A stretch of 64,000 nt of DNA from Ascarosepion bandense (lineage: Eukaryota; Mollusca; Cephalopoda; Sepiida; Sepiidae): assembly GCA_037127315.1 (NCBI GenBank), contig JBBBDQ010000913.1:3889501-3953500 (forward strand), given 5' to 3'. Positions within the stretch are counted from its first letter, which is position 1. Every line of letters begins with the position of its first letter. The position numbers and the translations under genes are program-made. Under the pieces are notes generated by a model. It did not search any database. It was given only the letters and a program-made list of their open reading frames with translations, and had not been told where the DNA came from. This document shows positions 29,110 through 39,545 of this stretch, piece after piece.

Positions 29110-30465
29110 TGAATTTAAGCAAGATGACGATTGACATTGCATTTAAATTTTTCAAGATCAAAGTTGATTGGCAGACAAGAAACAGGAAGGAAGTTTCACA
29201 AGCGAAAAGTGAGAGAAAAGAAAGAGTAGCACAGAATTTACGATGACATCTAGCGTTTCACCTATAAAAGAACTTGCCGCATATCTTGTATTGGCCTTAC
29301 ATTCATAAAGTCTATGTACCATATAAGAAATTTTGTCAGAAAAATGATCATAAAAGTATTTGTAGAGAAGCCACAAAAAGCTACGGCGATCAGAAATTTT
29401 ATCAGAAAATTATCATTAAAGTATTTAGCGAGAAGCCACAAAAAATCTACTGCGGTCAGAAATTTTATCAGAAAAATGATCATAAAAGTATTTATAGAGA
29501 AGCCACAGAAAAGCTACGGCGGTCAGTAATTTTATCAGAAAAATGATCATAAAAGTATTTCTAGAGAAGCCACAGAAATGCTACGGCGATGAGAAATTTT
29601 ATCAGAAAATTGATCATAAAAATATTTATAGAGAATCCACAAAAAATCTACTGCGCTCAGAAATTTTATCAGAAAAATGATCATTAAAGTATTTATAGAG
29701 AAACCACAACAAAGCTACGGCGATCAGAAATTTTTACCAGAAAAATGATCATAAAGTATTTATAGAGAAGCAATAAAAAAGCTACGGCGGTGCGAAATTT
29801 TATCAGAAAAATGATCATAAAAGTATTTATAGAGAAGCCACAGAAATGCTACGGCGGTGAGAAATTTTATCAAAAAATGATCATAAATTTATTCATAGAG
29901 AAACCACAAAAAAGCTACGGTTGTCAGAGATTTTATCAGAAAAATGATCATAGATGTATTTATAGAAAAACCACAAAAAAAGCTACGGCGGTGATAAAAT
30001 TGCCGTACTGAGGAAAGATTCCTTTCCTATGATTAAAAACGAGCACTTTCTTTTTTGATGCGTTAATATCAACAAGCAATTCTTGCCCTTGACAACAAAA
30101 GATTGTGAGTTATTTTTTACATTAACTGTCAGTTTGAACTTATCGAACAGATCAGATCAATGCAGAAATAAATAGTTGTATAGTCATTATAGATACCGAG
30201 TTAAGAACTGATAACTTAAAGAAAATCTTTGATGAAAATTAGAAACAGCATAGATCCAAGGATAGAGCCCTGGAAGAGACCTGCATTTATTTAAAAAAGA
30301 TCTAGAAGAGTGGCCGTTCAAAACAACTTCCATTTGGGGATTTGTTGAGAAATACTGATTTATTTTTAAAAAAATCAACACGGAAAAACCGTAACATTTC
30401 GATTTATCCAAAAGACTAGCATGTCAAACTCTGTCAAATTTCTTATATAATAAGAACCCGAGTAG
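29110..30465 (-). pseudogene. LINE family A (Jockey/CR1-like RT), interior replaced by a tandem array
   Basis: Read on the minus strand: FDRVCHASLLDKSKCYGFS (about 30440, RT motif A region), MEVVLNGHSSRSF (30330), LLVDINASKKKVLVFNHRK (30090-30030). Then a 67 bp array (30001-29326), then the C-terminus with LLYKYFYDHFSDK and ASSFIGET (29370-29270) and NSKL-type tail (29110). All parts are in the expected order for one element. Multiple stops and frameshifts. Confidence 0.7.
29326..30001. repeat. 66-67 bp tandem array (~10 units) derived from LINE coding sequence
   Basis: AGAAATTTTATCAGAAAA recurs at about 29391, 29457, 29524, 29591, 29658, 29724, 29791, 29859 and 29925. The unit contains AAAGTATTT(G/A)TAGAGAAGCC. 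This matches the 'FYKYFH' codons (minus strand) of family A LINEs, such as AAAGTATTTGTAGAAGAGAC at 15748. The unit is not a multiple of three, so expansion destroyed the frame. Confidence 0.92.
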
Positions 30466-31440
30466 GCATATATGCTGACTACACCTCCGTTTACTCTCGC
30501 CTCGATCTGTTGAGGTTGACAAAGCGAACCTGGCTGCCGAGCTTGAGAAGGACCCCAATCTGTGGTGGACTGGGGTAAGAAATAGCTCGTAAATTTTAAT
30601 GCTTCGAAAACGAAGCTGCTATCTATTAACCATCACAAACAATCGCTTCTACTACTTAGCATGGATCAGGCTAGTCTCCCTGAGAGCAAAACACGACACC
30701 TCCTTGGCCTAACACTCTTTGCAGACCTCAAGTGGAATCACTATATCGAAACCATAACTAAATCCGCTGCTAAGAGGGTTGGTTCACTGCGCAGGGCCAG
30801 GAAGTTTTTCCCGTCTAAATCCATCTTGCACATATATAAATCTGCCATCCGCCCGTTTATTGAATACTGCTGCCACATCTGGTCTGGTACCCCTACTATT
30901 CACCTCGAGGTTCTTGACAAAATCCAACGGAGAATCTGTAATGTGATCGATACCAATTGGCAGCTCGGCTGCAGTCGCTCTCTCACCGGCGTGATGTGGC
31001 TTCCCTGTGCCTTTTCTACAAATACTTTCACTGCTCACTGGTGCCCCGCATGTATGATTTTACACGAGCTACTATACTAGCAACTAGATCCCACCCTTTT
31101 ACAGTAAAACCGATAACATGTAACCTCAATTTCTTCTCTAAAAACTTCTTTTCTCGCACTTCTCGCCTATGCAATTCCCTTCCGTATACTTGCTTTCCAG
31201 ACAGCTACAATCTCCAGGAAATTAAATGTAAGGTCACTAGTCATCTATCGCAATAACTCGCATCCTTTCTCTCAAGCTCTTTTCTCCATCCACTCCACCC
31301 ACATCACACCGGTATTCTTATTCTTCCATTACCCTTCTCCTGACACCCCCTATAACCTACCCTTTATTCTGATCACTTTTCCCTCTGTAACCCCCAGCGC
31401 AACAGTGGCGGTAAAACTGCCTTGCTTGGGGGAAAAGTTA
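30466..31440 (+). pseudogene. LINE family A, RT C-terminal half to 3' end
   Basis: Starts at the YADD position (changed to ADYTSVY, about 30471-30495). Continues FNASKTKLLSINHHK (30594), LLGLTLFADLKWNHYIETI, KSAAKRVGSLRRARKFFPSK, SILHIYKSAIRPFIEYCCHI, WSGTPTIHLEVLDKIQRRIC and NVIDTN. After a frameshift it reads FYKYFHCSLVPRMYDFTRAT, TSRLCNSLPYTCFPDSYN and LQEIKCKVTSHL, then the UTR to TGCCTTGCTTGGGGG and A-rich tail at 31440. It lies head to head with the minus-strand copy. Confidence 0.88.
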
Positions 31441-32018
31441 AAAAAATATATATATATTCAAAGGAAAAGCCACATCTATATTAAAGCTTGAGAGACTCTT
31501 TCAATAATAACTGCTAACATATCAGCTGTTGGCCTAGAGAAGCAAGAGCCCTATTACTTATCTGAAAGAAGACACTCTCTGGTGAGATGCTTAGCCAATG
31601 TAGAGTTGATTAGAGTTTCTCTTACATTACAAAATAGAGGTAGAATGCTAATAGGCCGATAGAATGATTAGACGTTTTGCTTGTTTTCTTAAAGACTGGA
31701 ACTACAAAGGAATATTTCTAGCGGGAAGGAAAGCAAGAAGCATGAAAATATTTACTGTAAAGTTTAGAGAGAACAGGTGCCAGTTTAGGAGCACATTTCT
31801 TGGAGCCTATTGCAGGGAAACCACAGAGTCAACATGCTTTATGGGAACCCAGTTTAAAGACGATAGCAGAAGCATGGGACGGAGATGCGCATATCACTCA
31901 ATAGAGACTCAGTTATAAGTAGCGAGTCAGGCAAAGATACTCTAGATGAGTAAATAAGATAAGTAAGATTTGAAGATAATTTAGCAGCAAAACATTCTGC
32001 TTTGTAAGTAGATGTTAT
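31441..32018. other. no recognisable gene
   Basis: I see nothing assignable. The 84-codon frame at 31664 has no recognisable motif. Confidence 0.35.
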
Positions 32019-32240
32019 CCCTCTAGGGCCATTCGTATCATATTTGATACAGTATTTCCCTATAAGGAAACATTTGGTATTTCCCTATAAGGAAACATTT
32101 GGTAATCATTGACTGAGCAGTCAGTACTGCTTTCATTTGAAATTTATAAAATATTTCTCTTAAAAAATTTTTCAGGAAAATATTTCTTTCAAGGCTTGTT
32201 TTCATACTGTATCAAATATGATACGAATGGCCCTAGAGGG
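32019..32240. mobile_element. piggyBac-like MITE 1 (222 bp)
   Basis: Termini CCCTCTAGGGCCATTCG and CGAATGGCCCTAGAGGG form inverted repeats of about 37 bp and are followed by TTAA. A TTAA target and CCCT...AGGG ends are the piggyBac signature. The left flank is TTAT (mutated TTAA). An internal 25 bp direct repeat (CCCTATAAGGAAACATTTGG) lies near the left arm. Confidence 0.85.
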
Positions 32241-32322
32241 TTAAGGCTTATACTGGGCATAAAGTGGGTGATCGGTTTTCTATTGTCATGAAGTAATAAA
32301 CTGATCCCCCACTAATTACTAC
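32241..32322 (+). mobile_element. SINE hairpin tail between the two MITEs
   Basis: AAAGTGGGTGATCGG through CTGATCCCCCACTAATTA is the terminal hairpin of the main tRNA-SINE family. The MITE targeted a TTAA in this tail. Confidence 0.65.
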
Positions 32323-32326
32323 TTAA

Positions 32327-32548
32327 CTCTCTAGGGCCATTCGTATCATATTTGATACAGTATTTCTCTATAAGGAATCATTTGGTATTTCCCTATAAGG
32401 AAACATTTGGTATTCATTGACTGAGCAGTCAGTACTGCTTTCATTTGAAATTTATAAAATATTTCTCTTAAAAAATTTTTCAGGAAAATATTTCTTTCAA
32501 GGCTTGTTTTCATACTGTATCAAATATGATACGAATGGCCCTAGAGGG
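32327..32548. mobile_element. piggyBac-like MITE 2 (222 bp)
   Basis: Same length and sequence as the copy at 32019, flanked by TTAA on both sides (32323-32326 and 32549-32552). The left terminus begins CTCT rather than CCCT. The GGCTTATACTGGGCATAAA flank also follows the first copy, so MITE plus flank (308 bp) was duplicated in tandem. It did not insert twice. Confidence 0.85.
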
Positions 32549-32559
32549 TTAAGGCTTAT

Positions 32560-33240
32560 ACTGGGCATAAATGTTGGTTGAAGATTACACACAAAAATAT
32601 GTCGAAAGAATGTGTAATAAGTTGATAATTGTACACAGAAAATATGTCGACCAAGTGCGTCGAAAAAATGCGTAATAAGCTGAAAGTTCAGTTCAGAAAA
32701 ATATCTGATAAAGTTCAGTTGAAGTGTACGTAAAGTAATATTTTAGTCTTCACAAAATTGTTAATGAAAGAGTATTGTTGAAAGAACAGTGAGTTACGTA
32801 CCTTAGATGTGTTAATACATGAACATTTTTTATCATAACTTTTGGTAATAAGTTTGTTTAAATTTCACTTTTCTTGAATAAGGTGAATTGATTCGTATCA
32901 ATAGTGAGATATTCAAATAAATCTTATCTTTGTTACGAGGTCAAACAACAAGAGAGAGTTAAGTGTACGTGAAATTAGTGTAAACGAGAATTTAAGCTGT
33001 AACTGTTGAATTAAGTAAATTACTTGTCTTGAGAAAATATGTAGAGTTCTCGTTAAATAAAGTTCTTTACAAGTTGGTTGATTGAATGAGTGAATTAGAA
33101 TCGTAATGATGCGCTGATAAAATTTGGTGTTTGATGCGCGCGAAAGATAGGGTGGGGTAGTAAAAATGTTCAAAGAAAAGACTAGCGCGAATTCATTTGG
33201 AAGCTGAGTATTCACTGTATTTACTAGCCTTCCCACGCAA
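32560..33240. other. no recognisable gene
   Basis: Short direct repeats of AAAATATGTCGA near 32600-32650; otherwise unassigned. Confidence 0.35.
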
Positions 33241-33594
33241 GGCCGGATGTCACACATGGTCATTTTAAAGTGGGTATTCCCGGCCATATAGCCGGGCCAA
33301 AAAAATGTCTGTCTATTTTTACCGAGTCGTGGTTCTAACCTTCGGCGGAACCACGACTGGGTTTGTGCTCTCTGCTCGGAAGCAGAGAGCGCCCTCTGCC
33401 CGAAGGCAGAGTGCTGACAGTGAGAAATGCCGTCGCAGCGAAAAACGCTTTGACAATCACTAATTTACTAAGCGCAGCTTAGATATGGCACAAGGCCGAA
33501 AGTATGGGGCACCCAGTGAGGTTCGAACTCACTGCTTAATTGCAATAGTTCTAGCGAGACAAGCTTGCTAGCCACTACACCATATCGAGGTGCC
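33240..33594 (-). mobile_element. tRNA-headed SINE with three strong hairpins
   Basis: On the minus strand a tRNA-like head (33594-33508) is followed by a body and then three consecutive GC-rich hairpins: CTCTGCC/GGCAGAG (33394-33412), CTCTCTGCT/AGCAGAGAG (33368-33390) and AGTCGTGGTTC/GAACCACGACT (33324-33357). A GGCCCGGCTATATGGCCGGG stem-loop ends the body (33278-33297). I think of cephalopod SINEs with a conserved central domain but cannot confirm identity. Confidence 0.65.
33508..33594 (-). tRNA. tRNA-like head of SINE
   Basis: The acceptor stem GGCACCT/GGGTGCC pairs at all seven positions (one G-U). The T arm GTGAG-TTCGAAC-CTCAC is perfect. The D-arm region ATGGTGTAGTGGCTAGC fits box A. 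The anticodon region is irregular: GCTT/AAGC encloses 23 nt. It therefore cannot act as a normal tRNA unless it is spliced. It is the Pol III promoter of the SINE at 33240. Confidence 0.7.
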
Positions 33595-33769
33595 CAAGCT
33601 GAGTATTCACTGATTTCTGAACAAAGTTTGCTCCTTATATACTTTCTGGGAATCAGAAAGTGTCTCAAAACGGCCTGCTGAATTTTTCGGGCCAAATATA
33701 TATTGACCAATGAAATGCTGAGTTTGGTTAGTTAATATTGTTGAACTGTTCCAAAGAAATATTTACATG

Positions 33770-34265
33770 AGAAAAGGGTGGATAGCTTTCAAGGCTAATC
33801 CAACAGTGTCCCTGGCATAAACCTGACCAATGTCTTTATAGATACGCAAACATAGACCAAACCAATGTTTTTGAACAGACTCAAGTATATATCTAACCAA
33901 TGTTTATAATAGAGACTCAGACATAGACCCGATCAATGTTTTCCAGTTGTTTCAAACATATACCTGACCAATGTTTTCGTAGACACTCTGATATAAACCC
34001 GACTAATGCTTTCCTAAAGACTAGCATAAGCCCAACCAATGTTTCCGTAGAGACTAAAGGATAAATCCAAACTAAGTTTTCTTAGAAATTCTGGCATAAA
34101 TCCGAATAATTTTTTCGTAGAGACATTAGCATAACCATGACCAGTATTTTCATAGAGACTCTGGCATAAACCTGACCAATGTTTCTGTAGAGACTCAGGA
34201 ATAGACTCGACCAATATTTTCCAAAAGAATAAAAGGCATAGACCTGACCAATGTTTTCATAGAGA
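33770..34265 (-). repeat. ~40 bp satellite block 1 (left part)
   Basis: Degenerate units with ACCTGACCAATGTTTTC and TAGAGACTC at roughly 35-45 bp spacing. On the minus strand the unit reads GAGTCTCTACG...GGTCGGGTTTATG, identical to the block at 36712-37310. The block is split by Helitron copy C and resumes at 35014. Confidence 0.85.
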
Positions 34266-34590
34266 TCTAAACATATTTATAAATGGAACTTTGTCTGTGT
34301 GTGTCTGTCTGCGTGTATGTGTGTCCGTTACCTATAGACACCGAAACGGCTGAACCAGTTTTCTTGAAAATTTACACAGTTGTAGTATAAGCGTCTGTGA
34401 GTGTTCTTAGCTAGGTTTTGTGTCGAGGTACCCCCGATAAATATCAAACATCGATAATCGAATAAATAGGTTTATAGAAGGAGTGGTCCGATTTTAATCA
34501 AATTTGATACACTCATAGACAAAGACATAAGAAACGATATTCAGGAGTTTAAAGGTTGCAGTTCTTACAATAGTGCAGAAAATCGATAAC

Positions 34591-34632
<42 letters not shown>

Positions 34633-35013
34633 CAAGATGTTTGTGTGTGTCTGTTTATCTAACTGTATGTCTGTATTTTTTCAGCCCTTTTATTTTAGTT
34701 TTTGCTTTGGGTTTGGCTCTAAGTAGGTATAATTGTAGTTCTTAGTCTCAGCCATGATACCATTTACTCAGAGGACTTATTTAGCATTCAAAATTTAGTT
34801 TACGATGAAAAAACTTATTTGATATCGATACCAGGAAATCAAAATTTGACTGACATCCATTAATGTTTCTTTCAGTCTACGGTTTCGCTTTAACTGGAAA
34901 CAACTATTGCTTTTTAGTCTTTCGTGCCAACACCCAAAGAGTCTGAGCTCCAGGACCATGGATTAGTTTTAAAGCCTTCATTACACTCGAACAACGCCGG
35001 GCTATACTGCTAG
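34266..35013 (+). mobile_element. non-autonomous Helitron, copy C (inside satellite)
   Basis: 5' end TCTAAACATATTTATAAATG, preceded by A. 3' end CAACGCCGGGCTATACTGC, then TAG and T. Internal (TA)n at 34592-34629. Satellite units lie on both sides. Confidence 0.88.
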
Positions 35014-35200
35014 TGGAATTATAAACCCAAACAAAGTTTTCGTAGAAACTCACTCCGGCATAAACCTGACCAATGTTTCGTAGAAATTTAGGCATAAACC
35101 CGACCAATATTTTCATAGAGATTTTGGTTTATACTTAAACAATGTTTTCGTAGAGACTCAGGCAACAATCAAGCCAATGTTTACGTATAGTTTTGTGCAA
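35014..35200 (-). repeat. ~40 bp satellite block 1 (right part)
   Basis: Further units (CATAAACCTGACCAATGTTT) continue the array interrupted by the Helitron. Confidence 0.8.
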
Positions 35201-35384
35201 AAACACCTTTAAACAACCCAACAGGTGCTGGAAAGTAACGTGTTATGATCAGATTTAAACGTGATTTTCTTAAGTGTGGGTTTGGATTTAATGTAGATGC
35301 CCACCGATATCTGAAGGTTCTTTTTACTGTGTGTATGAGTGAGGATTATTGAATTGTTGACTAAAATCTGTCTGATATTACCAA

Positions 35385-35650
35385 CATGCCTATGGTTTTC
35401 TAAGAAATATTGTTTAATTGTACAGTTGCATTTAAATATATGGTTCTGTTATTTCAAGCTCTCGCGCAGTGTGACGTCAAAGAAAAGCTTTACAAATTTA
35501 CGAACTGCGTTTACTATTTGGTAACTGTTATTGTTGCTTAGCAAAGTTTTATGTCAACACAAGATAAAATCGTCGCTGATGGTGGATGTTTTTATGTTAA
35601 CGCCTTTGTAACCTCTCTGAAGTTGACTCATGTGAGCCGAAAGATTAGAA
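35385..35650 (+). mobile_element. Penelope-like element 5' region fragment
   Basis: Parallels 2750-2980: CAGTGTGACGTCA, ACGAACTGCGTTTACTATTT, TTTTATGTCAACACAAG, then CTGAAGTTGACTCATGTGAG, CCGAAAG. The ORF that should follow is absent; a Helitron fragment adjoins. Confidence 0.6.
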
Positions 35651-35689
35651 CCAACTTCAAAACCAACTTTAAAAAATGAAAAAAATATC

Positions 35690-35969
35690 GTTTCTTATCT
35701 CTTTGTCTATGAGTGTATCAAATTTGATTAAAATCGGACCACTCCTTCTATAAACCGATTTTTTCGATTATCGATGTTTGATATTTATCGGTGGTACCTC
35801 GACACAAAACCTAGCTAAGAACACTCATAGACGCTTATAGTACAACTGTTTAAATTTTCAAGAAAATCGGTTCAGCCGTTTCGGCGTTTATAGGTAACGG
35901 ATACACACACACACAGACACACACACACATACACACACAGACAAAGTTCTATTTATAAATAAGTTTAGA
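35690..35969 (-). mobile_element. Helitron 5' fragment
   Basis: A minus-strand copy of the first ~280 bp of the Helitron family, with the 5' TC at 35969-35968 next to a T (A on the minus strand). It stops at about the same internal point as the 38741-39020 fragment. Confidence 0.8.
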
Positions 35970-36711
35970 TTTAGTAAACTCTCGTATCCCTAGTCTGTGA
36001 GTTTTAGAAACGTCATTCTTGCAACACGTGGCCGCGGATTATCGTGGAGCAGAATTGAACCATATCTATTCACCAATGCAGGTCTCATTTTTTGCAGGCT
36101 TTCATGCATTTCAGCATGTTGATTGCAGTAAAGCTCTGCATTAATGCTCTGATTGGCTTCTAGAACTGCAGACCACCAAGCAGTTACCATAAACTGATGA
36201 AACTTTGTCTTTGGGAAATGTTCGGGGGACTAATCACGGTCAAGCCACTGACCTGATCGTTTGCGGTCATCATAAATGCGCTCACCGAGTCGTTTATTCT
36301 ATTTTCCTCTTCCTCTCGTTTGCCTCGGGGAGCAATGCTACTAATACAGTGTCCAACAATTAGAATATTGCAAGGAAAAACAATCCTTATAATGTTGTCG
36401 ATGGTTTATTCAGCGTGTAAAGAAGCGTTTGTTACTGTGATATTTCCCATAAACCACAGGAAGCCAGAGACAACACGCAAGACAAAATAATATTTGGGAC
36501 GTTCTGCAAAACTACGCCAAGCTTTGAGTTTAATAAGTTAAGGGAATAATAATATATTGGACCTTACGTAATGTAATGGTTAACGAGCTAGTCCGGTTGA
36601 ATAATAATTCTGAGTATTGAGTTAAATCCTCATTGGGCGCTCCATAATTGTGGCCTTGTACCAAACTATGCTAAGTAACTCACAAATAATTTCTGTTTTG
36701 AATTCTTGGGT
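35970..36711. other. no recognisable gene
   Basis: The minus-strand frame at 35990-36190 resembles short coding but carries no motif that I know. Confidence 0.3.
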
Positions 36712-37310
36712 CTCTAAGAATACATTGGTTGAGTCTCTACGCAAATATTGGTCGGGTCTCTACAGAAACATTATTCGGGCTTATGTCTGAGTCTCTACAC
36801 AATCATTGGTTGGGTTTAGGCTTGAGTCTCTACGCAAATATTGGTCGGGTTTATGCTTGAGTCTCTACGCACACATTAGTCGGGTTTACGCAATCATTGG
36901 TTGGGTTTGGGCTTGAGTCTTTACGCAAACATTGGTCGGGCTTATGCCTGAGTCTCTACGCAATCATTATTTGGGTTTAAGCTTGAGTCTTTACGCAAAC
37001 ATTGGTCGGGCTTATGCCTGAGTCTCTACGCAAACATTGGTTGGGTTTAGGCTTGAGTTTCTACGCAAACATTGGTTGGGTTTATACCTGAGTCTCTACG
37101 TAAACATTTGTCGGGTTTATGATTGAGTCTGTACGCACACATAGGCCGGGTTTTATGCTTGAGTATCTCCGAAAACATTGGCCGGGTATGCCTGAGTCTC
37201 TACGCAAACATTGGTCAAGTTTATGGCTGAGTCTTGACGAAAACTTTTCGTAGTGTTTATGCCTGAGTCTTTATGCAAATATTAGTTGGGTTAAAACCTA
37301 GTTCCTGCGT
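36712..37310 (+). repeat. ~40 bp satellite block 2 (inverted relative to block 1)
   Basis: About 15 units of GAGTCTCTACGCAAACATTG, GTCGGGTTTATGC. The unit is the reverse complement of the block 1 unit. The two blocks face each other across about 1.5 kb. Confidence 0.9.
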
Positions 37311-38160
37311 ATTATTAGTTACTTTCGACAGCACCATATTATTGTTTTTGCAATATGTACAATAAAAATGTGGCGTAAGATGGCAGTTAAACAATACCAT
37401 AAAAATAAATCTTTCGTGTGAGGCAAAAAATCCCTGGCTGTCAGAACAAAATGGAAGATTGTTATCGGCCATCTTTGCTTTTCTTATCACTTCTGTTTCT
37501 CTTTAACTTTCCTTTCTTCCTCCCTTTTTTTCCGTCACATTCTTTCTCTCTTTCCTTTTTATTAGGTTGCAAAGATCTCTTTATCTCGCTCTTCATGCAA
37601 ACAACCTGACCTGCGCCAAACCTAGTGGCCTTGGTGGTAATGTCGCCACTTCCGCTCTCTATTTTAAATCAGTCTCCTCTTTGGATTTCAGCTAGTCTTT
37701 CTGAGATCCCCACATCAGTTGCAAATCATTAACCTCTGGCTACGCCTGACAAGCAACGAGATTACAACGAGACCGCAGCAGACGCTTAAAAACTGGCGGA
37801 CTACGTAGCAGCAAAACCCGATACAAAACGATGTTTTGGTTTGGCGAGGAGAGTTTAGCTAATAGCAATAGCATTAATAATAAAACGAAACTGATGTCTG
37901 TATTGCTAATATATTTGACATTTTCTTCTATTTGCAATGTCTGTTCAGGGCGTGAGAAATCATAGCCCACCACAGCTTCCTTTAATGTGTAGCAGTGTTT
38001 GTTTCTTTGTTTGATTGTTTGTTTTTGTTTTTGTTTTTTTTACTATCCTTCCCAATCCATGTTTTGTTATTTTACTCGCTGGTTCCTTCTGTAATTATCT
38101 CACGTGATGTTCAAATTCTCCAAGGCTTCCGTCCTCATTGAAACAGAAATTTCAACTGTC
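37311..38160. other. no recognisable gene
   Basis: Mixed-composition unique sequence with T-rich tracts (37500-37560, 38000-38045). Frames at 37418 and 37740 (minus) have no motifs that I recognise. Confidence 0.35.
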
Positions 38161-38433
38161 TTCTTTTTTTTTAATAATCATTTCACCACAAGAAAAGGAG
38201 AAATGCCACTGGTGTGCAGGGGAGTTACATTGAGAATATAGAAAAGGTACAGGGGATAACGTAGAAAAGATAAGAGATTGATGGGAATCAAGCAAAGAAA
38301 AGATGGCAATTGACGCTGCATTTAAACTTTTGGAGATTGTAGCTATCAGGGAAGCGTGCAAATAGGAGTGAGTTCCACAAACGGAAAGTGCAATAAAAGA
38401 AACTAAAAAGACAAAAAGAAATCGCATCACGTA
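38160..38433 (-). mobile_element. LINE family A 3' end, diverged
   Basis: The minus strand ends ATGATTATTAAAAAAA, with CTGATAGCTACAATCTCC and CCACAAACGG-type segments matching the RT tail of family A. Confidence 0.65.
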
Positions 38434-38740
38434 CACTACCGGCCATAATTATTAGACCACCCGTTTTTTTAACAGAAATGATATATTTCATACTATTTTA
38501 GTATTTATTGCCAAATGAAAATATAATAGTTCTTTTGTTATTATTACTTTGCAAGATTTTACAAGGCAAGGAAGTAAAGATGAACTCGTCCGATTCACCC
38601 GAAATTTTTTCATTCTTTCATTGATAAAACAGCAATATAGGTAATTATTAAATATTCATCAATTCATTTGATGCACATGTTATTGTGCAGTATTAACAAA
38701 AAAACCATTCTATTATCTTTTACAATTATTCACTTGGTAA
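38434..38740. mobile_element. mariner-like MITE, 3' end replaced by Helitron fragment
   Basis: The left end CTACCGGCCATAATTATTAG matches the MITE at 41190. The right part (ACCATTCTATTATC...TTCACTTGG) corresponds to that MITE's right arm, where the Helitron fragment begins at 38741. Confidence 0.75.
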
Positions 38741-39020
38741 TCTAAGCTTATTTATAAATGTAACTTTGTCTGTGTGTGTGTCCGTTACCTATAGACTCAG
38801 AAACGGCTGAACCGATTTTCTTGAAAATTTACACAGTTGTACTATAAGAGTCTGTGAGTGTTCTTAACTAGATTTTGTGTCGAGGTATCCCCGATAAATA
38901 TCGAAAATCAATAATCGAAAAAATAGGGTGATAGAAGGTCCGATTTTAATCAAATTTGATACACTCATAGACAAAGACATAAGAAACGATTTTCAGAAGT
39001 TTCAAGGTTGTAGTTCTTAC
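38741..39020 (+). mobile_element. Helitron 5' fragment inserted in MITE
   Basis: TCTAAGCTTATTTATAAATG, preceded by A, then about 280 bp of the family sequence with small deletions. The 3' half and the CTAG end are missing. Copies at 35.7 and 38.7 kb stop at nearly the same point. Confidence 0.8.
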
Positions 39021-39109
39021 ATTTCACTTTATAAGTTTCGAATTTCCCAAGCCTTCTTTTCTCATTGCGACACAAAATTTTCAACTTCTCTCGTTTTATG
39101 CATAATTAT

Positions 39110-39545
39110 ACATTTGTTTACATTTCTCCTAAATCTTCCTCGTTTCTCACATGCTCTGTCTCTGCTATTCCCAGGATCCTTCTGTAGATACAAATATCTG
39201 TTGCGTCAAGTCTTCTCTTAATCTGTAAGGACATTTGTAAATACACATCTCTAGACACACATCTCTGTTGCCTCTTTTCTTCATATATGGAGAAATTCTC
39301 GAACATTAAGGCTTTGGCGATCACGGCTCTTCACAACTTCCTTACCTTTTTTGTTCTGAATAAGATTCGTATTTTGGATATAACTCTGCCAACAATTTAT
39401 ACAAGTTCGTTAGGTTGGTTATACTTTGCTTTCATCTGTCTTTTTCACCTTCAACATACCCTACGAGTGTCAAATTTTCCAAACCCTCTTTCCTTATTAA
39501 GTGTCCTAAAAATATCTACTGTCTCTTTCTGATTTTAATTCTAAG
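39110..39545 (-). pseudogene. RTE-like LINE fragment (second subfamily)
   Basis: Minus-strand peptides MSLQIKRRLDATDICIYRRI, LGIAETEHVRNEEDLGEM and GHLIRKEGLENLT. They correspond to the MRTKLEAAEMWFYRRMLRIS and RKESLENLILTG regions of the main RTE-like family, with clear divergence. Confidence 0.7.

Noticed and set aside
29326..30001. CRISPR array
   Set aside because: The repeats are contiguous without spacers, the DNA is eukaryotic, and the unit derives from a LINE.
29110..31440. Single LINE with twin-priming inversion
   Set aside because: The inverted and direct parts overlap in content (both contain the NASK segment), which one twin-primed insertion should not produce.
33508..33594. Functional tRNA gene with intron
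   Set aside because: The acceptor and T arms are good, but the anticodon arm has only 4 bp around 23 nt, and the sequence continues into a structured SINE body.
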